This document shows positions 18,509 through 26,390 of a DNA stretch of 64,000 bases, piece after piece. Position 1 is the first letter of the stretch. Each line of letters starts with the position of its first letter. Under the pieces are notes generated by a model. It had not been told where the DNA came from. It worked only from the letters and a program-made list of their open reading frames with translations, and did no database searches. Source of the stretch: Spirochaetota bacterium (GTDB lineage Bacteria; Spirochaetota; Spirochaetia; Treponematales; Rectinemataceae); contig JAKPBN010000444.1 in NCBI GenBank assembly GCA_029778945.1, positions 1 through 64,000 of the forward strand, written 5' to 3'. The position numbers and the translations under genes are program-made.

Positions 18509-18600
18509 GGGTTTTTATAGCACGGGCAGCGAGGAATCCACAAGCTATGGTCCGCAGGGCCCTTGTCTCTCCCCCGGGCCTTCTGCTAAACAGAGTTGCG

Positions 18601-19500
18601 ATGGCCCACATGCAGAGCACCAGGACAGGCGGAGGCCGGGGCCTTAGGACCCTCGGGGCTATCCTTTTCGCGAGCCTCCTCCTCCCATCCGGCCTAGTCG
18701 CCCTCCAGCCCCCCCAGCCAGCCTGGGGAGCCGAGGATGGGGATAGCCCCTCCCTCGTCCTGGCCGCCTGGACCGGAGACATCCGGCCCCTGCCCGATCC
18801 CACGGCCTTCCGGGACCGCGCCCTGGTCCTCTGCTGGCACACCTTCCTGGGCGCTTCCTCGGTGGACACGGACTTTTCCAAGGTCGAGGTGGCGGCCCAG
18901 CTCGATGCCCTCCAGGCCCTGGGCTATCGCTTTGTCGACCTCGAGGATGCCCTGGCCGGCCGGATCGAGGGCCACCTCAACCTTGTGGCCACGATGGATG
19001 ACGGCCACCGATCGGTTCCCTCGGGTGTGGAGGGAGTCTTCCTCCCCCGGGGCATCAGGCCGGCCCTATTTATCTATCCCGCCATCATCGGGTCCATACC
19101 CAGCGCCATGGATGACGAGGGCCTCCGCCGCCTCCAGGCCGAGGGCCTCATGGTGGGCGCCCACGGCTACCACCACCTTTTTGTGACCGAGGACCTGTAC
19201 AAGAGCAGCCGGGCGGATTTTGAGAAGGAGATCTTCAAGGCCAAGGACAAGACCGAGGCCCTTTCCCGCCTCCCCGTCCTGATCTACGCCTATCCCTATG
19301 GGGCCTATTCCCCCATCACCATCACCGAGGTCGCCCGGGCGGGCTATGCCTGGGGCCTGGCCGTTCGCCCGGGCTTTGTCTATGCCGAGCCCAGCCTAAA
19401 CCAGCCCTATGAGCTGCCCCGCCTCGTCGTGACCCGGGCAAACTGGAAGGACATCTACGCCCTCCTGGAGCGCAATGCCCTCTCCCCAAGCGGACAGTAA
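18601..19500 (+). CDS. Polysaccharide deacetylase family protein, exported
   Basis: 299 residues from the ATG at 18601; the start is uncertain because no strong ribosome site is visible and in-frame ATGs exist at 18547 and 18610. A signal-peptide-like helix (LGAILFASLLLPSGLVAL) is followed by a NodB-type fold: LVATMDDGHRS gives the metal/catalytic aspartates and GAHGYHHLF the histidine pair. The IYAYPYGAY segment also fits. It probably removes acetyl groups from a cell-surface or peptidoglycan sugar. Confidence 0.75.
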   Translation: MAHMQSTRTGGGRGLRTLGAILFASLLLPSGLVALQPPQPAWGAEDGDSPSLVLAAWTGDIRPLPDPTAFRDRALVLCWHTFLGASSVDTDFSKVEVAAQLDALQALGYRFVDLEDALAGRIEGHLNLVATMDDGHRSVPSGVEGVFLPRGIRPALFIYPAIIGSIPSAMDDEGLRRLQAEGLMVGAHGYHHLFVTEDLYKSSRADFEKEIFKAKDKTEALSRLPVLIYAYPYGAYSPITITEVARAGYAWGLAVRPGFVYAEPSLNQPYELPRLVVTRANWKDIYALLERNALSPSGQ

Positions 19501-19516
19501 AAGCCGCCTTTAGGGG

Positions 19517-19690
19517 GGTGGGGACCGGGGAGGGAAACCTTTAGCGGTGACAAAGGTTCCCCTCCCCGCAAAAAAAGGCACGCTTTGGAAAGGTGGGGAC
19601 CGGGGAGGAGAACCTTTGGCGTCTACAAAGGTTCTCCTCCCCGCAAAAAGAAAAGCCCCCCGTGTGAGGAGGGCACAACGGGGGGCAAAG
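19517..19690 (+). repeat. Tandem pair of hairpins plus a third hairpin, possible structured RNA
   Basis: Two ~60-bp direct repeats begin GGTGGGGACCGGGGAGG (19517 and 19592). Copy 1 pairs 19527-19542 with 19552-19567; copy 2 pairs 19602-19618 with 19626-19642 perfectly (17 bp). Between copies one stem position changes G-C to A-T with pairing kept, while loops differ. Each ends CCGCAAAAA. A third hairpin (19655-19662 with 19679-19686) follows. No gene is seen in 19501-19937. Terminator array, small RNA or leader of the ankyrin gene are all possible. Confidence 0.55.
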
Positions 19691-19937
19691 GTCTGCTCAT
19701 AGCCCGTCCGGCACCGGGGAGGGGGAGGCCGGAGGGCAGGTAAAACAAATGATGCTTTTCAAAATATATCCAAAGAGTCCAATAATGTCAATATACCCGG
19801 AACCCAATCCGCAGGGGAGGCCTAATACCCGAGGCCCTGGGTGCCGACATTATACCAGGGAGTCCAGGATCCCCTAATCCCGGGAGGTCAGCTAGCTTGA
19901 GTCTGCGGTGCAATAGTACGGGCAAGGAGCGGGGCGA

Positions 19938-20846
19938 GTGAACGTCGCCGTCCTGGCCCGCCCCGAGGAAGTGGGAGAGCTCGTCTCCGTCCTGGGCATA
20001 CTCCAGCGCCTCAACGTGCCCGCCTTTGGCCTCAAGATCCGGGAAAACTGGGAAAAGATGGACAAGCCTAGCCTCTCTTCGCGGATCCAGAAGGCCAGCC
20101 ACCTCCTCGTGGTGGCCAAACGCGAGCTTGCGGAGGAGGCCTGGTTTGTCTTTGCCGCGGGCTTTGCCCTGGGCAAGTCGGCCCGGCTCTGCCTTTTCCG
20201 CCTCGAGGCCACCTGGAATCCCCCGGCCTTTCTCCAAGGCAGCCCCATCCTGGACAGCCTGGCCGAGCTTGAGGAATTCTACCGGATCGAAAAATTCGAC
20301 TGGGAAAGCCAGGAGCAGCGCCACCTGGCCCGCTCGAGCCTCCTCGAGTTGGGCATCTCCACCCATGCGGAGTCCCTGGCCACCTGCATCGCGGAAGGGG
20401 ATCTGCGGGCCGTGGAGCTATTCCTCAAGGCCGGCTTTTCCTCCAACTCCCGGAACAAGCACGGGGTGCCGGCCCTCTGCCTGGCCGCCCGGTCCAAGCG
20501 CCTGGCCGTGGCCGAGCTCCTTCTGGGCTTTGGGGCTGATATCGACCTCCAGGGCGAGGACCGGGGCTATTCCGCCCTCATGGATGCCGCGATGGTCGGC
20601 TCCGTGGAGTTCGTCGAATTCCTCCTTGCCCGGGGGGCCAATCCCAATCTCCAGAGCAAGGATGGCCAGACCGCCCTGGTGATAGCCGTGGGCAGGACGG
20701 ACATCCCCATGGCCGGCCTCCTCCTCAAGGCCGGAGCGGATCCGGAAATCCAGGACAAGCTCGGCCTCTCGGCCCGGAAGTACGCCAAGCTCTTCAACAA
20801 TCCCGACCTCCTCTCCCTCTTCCCTCCATCGTCCGGCCCTGGATGA
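19938..20846 (+). CDS. Ankyrin-repeat protein with TIR-like N-terminal domain
   Basis: 302 residues from a GTG at 19938 with AAGGAG 8 bp upstream. The C-terminal half (about residues 140-290) contains four ankyrin repeats; DLRAVELFLKAGFSSNSRNKHG and VEFVEFLLARGANPN are typical. The N-terminal ~115 residues resemble a flavodoxin-like TIR/SEFIR-type fold: a first strand MNVAVLARPEE, then SRIQKASHLLVVAKREL and EEAWFVFAAGFALGKS. That assignment rests on pattern only, and I cannot identify a catalytic glutamate with confidence. There is no signal peptide, so it is cytosolic. Confidence 0.7.
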   Translation: MNVAVLARPEEVGELVSVLGILQRLNVPAFGLKIRENWEKMDKPSLSSRIQKASHLLVVAKRELAEEAWFVFAAGFALGKSARLCLFRLEATWNPPAFLQGSPILDSLAELEEFYRIEKFDWESQEQRHLARSSLLELGISTHAESLATCIAEGDLRAVELFLKAGFSSNSRNKHGVPALCLAARSKRLAVAELLLGFGADIDLQGEDRGYSALMDAAMVGSVEFVEFLLARGANPNLQSKDGQTALVIAVGRTDIPMAGLLLKAGADPEIQDKLGLSARKYAKLFNNPDLLSLFPPSSGPG

Positions 20847-20928
20847 ATTCCCGTCTGGCCATGCGTTGGGCGAAAGCATTCATTGCGCCGCCATCGCGCC
20901 TGCGGTATCTTGTGCCCGGAGGTGGCCC

Positions 20929-22905
20929 GTGATCAGCATAGAGGCGGCCCGGGACGGCTTTGTCGTCTCCGTGGGTGGGCAGAGGCTCCTAGTCCATGGC
21001 AGGCGCAGCCCCTGCATAGAGATCGGCCGGGCGGAGATATCCTTCCACCGCGGCAGGGGCGGCCTTTGCGCGCGGCGCAAGCGCTCATCCTGGCTGTCCC
21101 TCCGGGACTTTTCCGTGATCACCAACGGCCCCGAGCTCACGGTGATCGAGTTTGGCGGAATCCTGCGCATGTCCTTCCACCGGGAGGAGGAGCTCCTCCG
21201 GCTGGGCTTTGAATGCTCTGACCCCTCCTGGAACCTCTTTCGCATCCGCCTCCAGGCCCAGGCGGGGGAGCATATCTACGGCCTGGGGGAGGGGGGGGCA
21301 CCCCTCGACCTCAAGGGCAGGTCCAAGGCCCTCTGGGTCGCCGAGAAAGGCCGTCTCCATGGGGGCAGGGGAGGGCGCCTGGCCGCCCAGTTCCGTCCCG
21401 GGGCAAGCGGGGAAAAGGGCTTTGCCCTGCCCATACCGGCCTTTGTCTCCTCCAGGAACTATTGGTGCGCCCTGGACAGCCCCGCCTGGTCGGTCTTCGA
21501 TTTCCGCCGCCGCTCGACCACTACCATAGAGACCTGGACCCTTCCCTCCTCGATCATCGTGGGCTCCCGGCCAACTGCCCCTGAGACCGTACGGGAGCTC
21601 CGGCGGGTCCTCGGGGCCCAGCCCCTCCTGCCCTCCTGGATCTTCGATGGCATCTGCCTGGGCCTGGGCCCGGGCGCCATGGCGGAGGAGCTCGACGCGG
21701 CCCTGGCCGCAGGGGTCAAGCTCTCCTCGGTCTGGACCGATGGCCTCGAGGCCGGCAAGCCTGGCGCGGCCTTCCTCCGGCCCTCCTGGGACTGCGCCGC
21801 CGGCCCGGCCTTCGAGCGGGACCTGCGGCCCCTGGTCAGGCTCTGGCGGGAGCAAGGGATCCGCTGGCTGGGCTTTGCCGATCCCTATCTTGACCGCCAG
21901 GGTCCCCTCTATGCCGAGGCCAGCTCGAAGGGCTGGCTCGTGAAGTCGCCCTTAGGCGGGGACTATATCCTTCCGGTGGCGGGAGGCCACCTGGCCCTGG
22001 TCGACCTCACCCACCCGGCGGCCAGGGCCTGGCTCAAGGGCCTCCTCGCCTCAAGCCTCCTCGGCCTCGGGGCCGCAGGCTGGCTCGCCGATTCCGGAGG
22101 CCTCCTCCCGGCGGACGCCGTCCTCCATTCCGGGGCGGATGCCCGCCTGGTCCATAACCTCTGGCCCCTTCTCTGGGCCGGCCTCTCCAACGAGCTGATC
22201 CAGGAATCGGGCAAGGCCAGGGCGCTCTTCTTTGCGATGCGCTCGGGCTGGCTGGGCTCGGGGGCCTTCCTCCCCGCGGTATACGCCGGGGAGCGGAGCC
22301 TGGGCTTTGGGGCCGAGGACGGCCTTCCCGGCCTTGTCCCCGCTGCCCTCTCCCTCGGCCTTACGGGCATCTCCGCTTTTCATGCCGAGGTCGGGGGCAG
22401 GAAGCTAGGCCAGGCCAGGCAGGGCAAGGCCAGGGAATGCCTCTGGCGCTGGATGGAGCTCGCGGCCTTTTCCCCGGTCTTCCGCAGCCGCAGCCCCGGG
22501 GCGGGAGACTCGGATTTTCTGGTCCACCTGGCCCGGATGTCCGACATCCATGCGGCCCTCAAGCCCTACCACGAGACCGTGGCCGCGGAGGGCCAGAGCC
22601 TGGGCCTCCCGGACATCAGGCACCCCTACCTCCACTACGAGGCCGAGGAGGAGCTCCATCGCCGGGATTGGCAATACCTTTACGGCCGGGACCTCCTCGT
22701 GGCCCCCTCCCTGGCCGCGGGGGCCGAGCTCACCGAGGTCTACCTCCCCGCCGACGACTGGGTCCATCTCTGGTCCTCAAGGAATTTCCACGGAGGCCTC
22801 GTGACCGTGGACAGCCCCCTGGGCTTCCCCGCCGTCTTCTACCGCTCCTCCTCGCCCTTTGCCGCCCTCTTCGACTCCATCCGCCGCACCGCGAGGCGGC
22901 TCTGA
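20929..22905 (+). CDS. Glycoside hydrolase family 31, YihQ-like
   Basis: 658 residues from the GTG at 20929 (GGAGG 6 bp upstream). The C-terminal two thirds closely follow E. coli YihQ (sulfoquinovosidase) as I remember it: GWLADSGGLLP (nucleophile D388), HNLWPLLWA, LVPAALSLGLTG, and a final YLPADDWVHLW ... FPAVFYR. The acid/base position differs: YAGE (E455) where YihQ has WAGD. The substrate-pocket WAQDW segment of YihQ is VWTDGLE here. It should be an alpha-glycosidase, cytosolic by lack of signal peptide, but sulfoquinovose specificity is not supported. Confidence 0.8.
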   Translation: MISIEAARDGFVVSVGGQRLLVHGRRSPCIEIGRAEISFHRGRGGLCARRKRSSWLSLRDFSVITNGPELTVIEFGGILRMSFHREEELLRLGFECSDPSWNLFRIRLQAQAGEHIYGLGEGGAPLDLKGRSKALWVAEKGRLHGGRGGRLAAQFRPGASGEKGFALPIPAFVSSRNYWCALDSPAWSVFDFRRRSTTTIETWTLPSSIIVGSRPTAPETVRELRRVLGAQPLLPSWIFDGICLGLGPGAMAEELDAALAAGVKLSSVWTDGLEAGKPGAAFLRPSWDCAAGPAFERDLRPLVRLWREQGIRWLGFADPYLDRQGPLYAEASSKGWLVKSPLGGDYILPVAGGHLALVDLTHPAARAWLKGLLASSLLGLGAAGWLADSGGLLPADAVLHSGADARLVHNLWPLLWAGLSNELIQESGKARALFFAMRSGWLGSGAFLPAVYAGERSLGFGAEDGLPGLVPAALSLGLTGISAFHAEVGGRKLGQARQGKARECLWRWMELAAFSPVFRSRSPGAGDSDFLVHLARMSDIHAALKPYHETVAAEGQSLGLPDIRHPYLHYEAEEELHRRDWQYLYGRDLLVAPSLAAGAELTEVYLPADDWVHLWSSRNFHGGLVTVDSPLGFPAVFYRSSSPFAALFDSIRRTARRL

Positions 22906-22955
22906 TCTCCCCTGGGGGTGAGCTGGGGGTCCCGGCCGCCACCGTCCTTGCCCTG

Positions 22956-23738
22956 GTGGGCAACTTTCTCCTATCCCTGGGCATGGTCCTCCAGAAGCGC
23001 AATGTCTCCTGGCTCGATGCGGGCCGAGGCTGGCGGCGCTTCGCGAGCCCGGCCTTCGCCGGCTGGCTTGCGGGCTTTGTCCTCATGAACCTGGTGACGG
23101 TCTTTAACTATCTGGCCCTCCTGGGCCTACCGGCCAATCTAGTCTCCGCCCTGATCGGCTCCAGCGTGGCCTTTACGGCCCTCCTTACTGCCCTGGTCCT
23201 CAAGAGGCCCCCGGACCGGCGGGAAGTCCTCTGGTCGACCCTCCTCTTTGCCGCCCTGGCCTTCGCGGGTCTCCGGGGAGGACGGCCTGGGAGGAGCATC
23301 GACCTAGGGGCCCTGGTCGCCTTCCTCGCCCTCCCCCTCATCCTGGGCGGGGTCCTCCTCGTCTGGCGCCAGCGCCGGCCCCAGCGGCGGGGACGGGGCC
23401 TGGCCGTCCTCCTGGCCGCGGTCTCTGGCAGCCTTGGGGGCTACATGGTCCTCCCCATGAGGGCGGTCCAGATCGTCTCGGGTCCGGACATCCTGGCCTG
23501 GTTCGGGACTCCCTACCTCTACTTCTACCTGGCCGCGGGAGCCTCGTCCTTTGTCCTCCTGCAGCTGGCCTACAAGGATGGGGAGCTTGCGGCGGTGTCC
23601 CCGGCCTACTACGGCATCCAGGTCCTCTGGCCGGCCCTGGCGTCCTATGCCGTTCTGGGCACAGCTTTTGACCCCCTCCAAGTAGGCGGTCTTGCCCTGG
23701 TGGCCCTGTCGGTGTGGATGATCGCGAAGGGAAGGTGA
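22956..23738 (+). CDS. DMT-superfamily permease (EamA/NIPA-like)
   Basis: About 260 residues with eight to nine hydrophobic helices in two halves, as in drug/metabolite transporters. The start is doubtful: the first helix (VGNFLLSLGMVLQKRN) needs the GTG at 22956 or an upstream CTG at 22923; the ATG at 22983 would truncate it. LLGLPANLVSALIGSSVAFTALL and a late YYGIQVLWPALASY fit the fold. It follows the GH31 gene closely. The substrate is unknown. Confidence 0.6.
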   Translation: MGNFLLSLGMVLQKRNVSWLDAGRGWRRFASPAFAGWLAGFVLMNLVTVFNYLALLGLPANLVSALIGSSVAFTALLTALVLKRPPDRREVLWSTLLFAALAFAGLRGGRPGRSIDLGALVAFLALPLILGGVLLVWRQRRPQRRGRGLAVLLAAVSGSLGGYMVLPMRAVQIVSGPDILAWFGTPYLYFYLAAGASSFVLLQLAYKDGELAAVSPAYYGIQVLWPALASYAVLGTAFDPLQVGGLALVALSVWMIAKGR

Positions 23739-23880
23739 GTGTGGGGACGAGCGTGAGTGTGAGGTGTGAGTGTGAGTTATGAGTGGGAGTAGGAGTTGAG
23801 AGAAAGGCGCTCTTATATGCCCTCTCTCTCCCTCACACTCACACTAATTACTCACACTAATTCCTCACACTATCCCTCTC
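23736..23880. repeat. GTGTGAG/CTCACAC hairpin repeat between convergent genes
   Basis: Left half (23736-23800) is made of GTGAGTGTGAG and GTGTGAGTGTGAG variants beginning at the permease TGA. The right half (23826-23870) is made of CTCACACTCACAC variants and runs through the ispDF stop. The halves can pair over more than 13 bp. It resembles the element at 3876-3970 in position, composition and use of its units as stop codons. Confidence 0.7.
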
Positions 23881-25049
23881 AACAACACCGCCGCCTGGGC
23901 CTCGATGGCCCGGCCCTCCCCCGTGGCGTTCACGCCCTCGCTGGTCTTGGCCTTGAAGGAGACTGCCTCCAGGGGGAGCCCGAGTAGGCCCGCAAGGGAA
24001 GCCCTGATGGCCTCCCGGTGGGGGGCCAGGCGGGGCCGCTCCAGGATCACTGTGGTGTCCAGGTTGACCGGGGCCCAGCCCGCGGCCCCGACCAGGTCCA
24101 TCACCGCCGCCGTGAGCAGCTTCGAGTCGGCGTCCTTCCAGCGGGGATCCGAGGGCGGGAAGTGGCTGCCTATGTCCCCCAGGGCCGCCGCCCCGAGGAG
24201 GGCGTCGATCACCGCGTGGAGGAGGACGTCACCGTCCGAGTAGGCGACTTCCCCGGCCTCGGCCTCGATCTCCACCCCCCCGAGATAGAGCTTCCTGCCC
24301 GGGGCAAGGCGGTGGAGGTCCCAGCCCTGGCCTATGCGCAGGCGGGCCTGCTGCTCCGCCGGCAGGTCGGCGGCAAAGGTTATCTTGCGGTTTTCCACGT
24401 CTCCCTCCACCCAGGCAACCCTGCCCCCGTAGGCGGCCCAGAGTTCGGTATCGTCCGTGCAGGCAAGGCCTTCCGCGGCGGCCCGGCGGTGGCGGTCGAG
24501 GAGGGCCGGAAAGGCAAAGCCCTGGGGGGTTTGGGCTCCCCCTAGGCTCGCCCGGGGGGGATGGCCCTCCACAAGCCCATCCAGGCCCTTCTGCTTGGGC
24601 GTATCCGTCAGGGGCACGAGGGGGAGGGCGCTGCCCTGCCGGTCCGTGGCCTCGATCACCCGGGCCACGAGGGCCGGGCTCGCCCAGGGCCTAGCCCCGT
24701 CATGGACGAGGACTATGTCCGCGTCACTGCCCTTTTCGCCCCGCTCAAGGGCTAGGCGCTCGAGGCCCAGCCTCACGGAGTCCTGGCGGCTTTCCCCCCC
24801 GGCGACTATGGCCAGGCGGCCCTCCAGGGCTCCAAGGCTGGCCGGGGAGAGGGCGGCCTCCAGCTCGGCAAGGCCCGAGGGGGGAGCGGTTATCACCACA
24901 AAAAAGAGGTCAGGGAGCTTGAGGAAGGGCCTTAAGGCCGAGTCGAGGACAGAGCCAGTCCCCAGGCTGAGGAGCTCTTTCTTGGCAGGGCCAAAGCGGG
25001 AGGATCGCCCAGCGGCGGTGAGGACCAGATAGATGCCCCGGGCTTTCAT
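23865..25049 (-). CDS. ispDF: Bifunctional IspD/IspF (MEP pathway)
   Basis: 394 residues. Residues 1-~235 are IspD (cytidylyltransferase): TAAGRSSRFGPAKKELL, LVHDGARPW, and ENRKITFAADL. The rest is IspF (2,4-cyclodiphosphate synthase): GQGWDLHRL with the Asp/His metal ligands, SDGDVLLHAVIDALLGA, GDIGSHFPPSD, and SEGVNATGEGRAIEAQA. The fusion performs two non-consecutive steps of isoprenoid precursor synthesis. It lies 18 bp after carD on the same strand; I recall the same pairing in treponemes. Confidence 0.93.
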   Translation of the reverse strand: MKARGIYLVLTAAGRSSRFGPAKKELLSLGTGSVLDSALRPFLKLPDLFFVVITAPPSGLAELEAALSPASLGALEGRLAIVAGGESRQDSVRLGLERLALERGEKGSDADIVLVHDGARPWASPALVARVIEATDRQGSALPLVPLTDTPKQKGLDGLVEGHPPRASLGGAQTPQGFAFPALLDRHRRAAAEGLACTDDTELWAAYGGRVAWVEGDVENRKITFAADLPAEQQARLRIGQGWDLHRLAPGRKLYLGGVEIEAEAGEVAYSDGDVLLHAVIDALLGAAALGDIGSHFPPSDPRWKDADSKLLTAAVMDLVGAAGWAPVNLDTTVILERPRLAPHREAIRASLAGLLGLPLEAVSFKAKTSEGVNATGEGRAIEAQAAVLLRGIV

Positions 25050-25067
25050 GGCTCTGCCGCGGGCGGT

Positions 25068-25568
25068 CTAGCTTTCCAGCCGGGCCCTGATGAGCTCGGC
25101 TATCTCGTCCTTGGGCTTGTTGAGGGAGAAGGATATCTCGTCCTGGAGGAGGTTCAGGGCCGAGTCGTAGAGCTTGCGCTCCAGGATGGGCAATTCCTTG
25201 ATCTTGGACCGGTGGTAGAGGGAGCGGACCACCGAGGCTATGTCGATCACCGAGCCCTTCTTGAGGAGGTCCAGGTTCATCTGGTAGCGGAGCTTCCAGT
25301 CCGAGGGTATGGGGGCATATTCCTCAGAGATGAAGTTGAGGGCCTTCTCCGCCTCGGCCTTGGGCACAATGGCCCGGATCCCGAGCTCTATGGCCTTGTC
25401 CACGGGGACCATCACGGTCATGTCCGAGAACTCAAGGTAGATTGTGTAATAGAGGATCGTCGAGTCCTTGAAGGTCTTTTCACGGATCTCCAAGATTTTG
25501 CCAACCCCCTGGCTGGGGTACACGATACGCTGTTCAGCCTGGAAATCCGTTTTTCGAGCCTTGTCCAT
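25068..25568 (-). CDS. CarD-like RNA polymerase-binding regulator
   Basis: 166 residues from the ATG at 25568. The N-terminal CarD/TRCF RNA polymerase-interaction domain is clear (QRIVYPSQGVGKILEI, TIYLEFSDMTVMVPVDKA), followed by the helical DNA-binding part (WKLRYQMNLDLLKKGS, SVVRSLYHRSK, ERKLYDSALNLLQDEIS). CarD/CdnL proteins stabilise the open promoter complex. The promoter's -10 box ends only 8 bp before the ATG, so the message should be leaderless or nearly so. Probably co-transcribed with ispDF. Confidence 0.88.
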   Translation of the reverse strand: MDKARKTDFQAEQRIVYPSQGVGKILEIREKTFKDSTILYYTIYLEFSDMTVMVPVDKAIELGIRAIVPKAEAEKALNFISEEYAPIPSDWKLRYQMNLDLLKKGSVIDIASVVRSLYHRSKIKELPILERKLYDSALNLLQDEISFSLNKPKDEIAELIRARLES

Positions 25569-25576
25569 GGTCAAGT

Positions 25577-25605
25577 ATTATAGCTGGAAAGCGGCCTGGA
25601 GTCAA
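25577..25605 (-). promoter_or_regulatory. Strong sigma-70 promoter of carD, leaderless geometry
   Basis: Minus strand TTGACT (25605-25600), a 17-bp spacer, TATAAT (25582-25577). The carD ATG begins at 25568, so a start point 6-9 bp after the -10 gives a 0-3 nt leader. No Shine-Dalgarno is present, and the next in-frame ATG would delete part of the conserved domain. Confidence 0.75.
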
Positions 25606-25656
25606 AGGGGCGGCCTGGCCTTGTGGCCCGGCCCCTCCCTGCTCTAGAGTTGGCCC

Positions 25657-26364
25657 ATGACGACCCGCAGGCGCATCCTGACCCTCCTAGGCTTTCCGCT
25701 CTTTGTCCTCGCGACCATCGGCCTTGTCTGGGTCTTCCGGGACCAGTTCGTTTCCCTACTCAGGGATAGGGATGTCCTGCGATCCTGGATCCTGGCCCAG
25801 GGCGGCCTGGGGATCGCGGCCTTCCTGGGCCTCCAGGCCCTCCAGGTGATCCTCTTTGTCCTGCCCGGAGAGATCGTCCAGGTCGCCGGGGGCTATGTCT
25901 TTGGCCTCTGGGGAGGGACCCTCCTCTCCCTTCTGGGCATAAGCCTGGGGGCCTTGGTCAACTTCGCCGCCGGCCGGGTCCTGGGCCGGCCCTTTGTGGA
26001 GGCCCTCTTTGGGGCCGAAAAGACCGAGAGGCTTGCCCGGCTCTCCTCCTCGCCCCGGGCCGCGGCGGGCTTCTTTATCTTCTTTGCCGTCCCGGGCATC
26101 CCCAAGGATGCCCTCTGCTATGTGGCCGGCATGGCCAGGCTGGGCCTGCCCGCCTTCCTGGCCATCTCGACCCTCGGCCGCCTCCCGGGGATCCTGGGCT
26201 CGACCTACATGGGCTCGGCCTCCCAGGCGGGGGCCTGGAAGCCCGCCCTGATAGTCCTGGGCCTGGCCTGCGTCCTCTTTGCCCTGGGCCTGCTCTTCAG
26301 GGACAGGCTCGAGGCCCTGGTGGACGGCCTTGTCCGCAAGGGCCGGGGGACGGACCAGGAATAG
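25657..26364 (+). CDS. TVP38/TMEM64-family (VTT domain) membrane protein
   Basis: 235 residues with about six hydrophobic segments. The VTT domain signature is present: FVLPGEIVQVAGGYVFGLWGG, a Gly-rich LGALVNFAAGRVLGRP re-entrant region, and GIPKDALCYVAGMARL. These DedA-like proteins are thought to act as lipid scramblases or flippases. It has its own start 89 bp from carD on the opposite strand. Confidence 0.85.
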   Translation: MTTRRRILTLLGFPLFVLATIGLVWVFRDQFVSLLRDRDVLRSWILAQGGLGIAAFLGLQALQVILFVLPGEIVQVAGGYVFGLWGGTLLSLLGISLGALVNFAAGRVLGRPFVEALFGAEKTERLARLSSSPRAAAGFFIFFAVPGIPKDALCYVAGMARLGLPAFLAISTLGRLPGILGSTYMGSASQAGAWKPALIVLGLACVLFALGLLFRDRLEALVDGLVRKGRGTDQE

Positions 26365-26390
26365 CCAATTGGTATTATCCCGATTGGATC

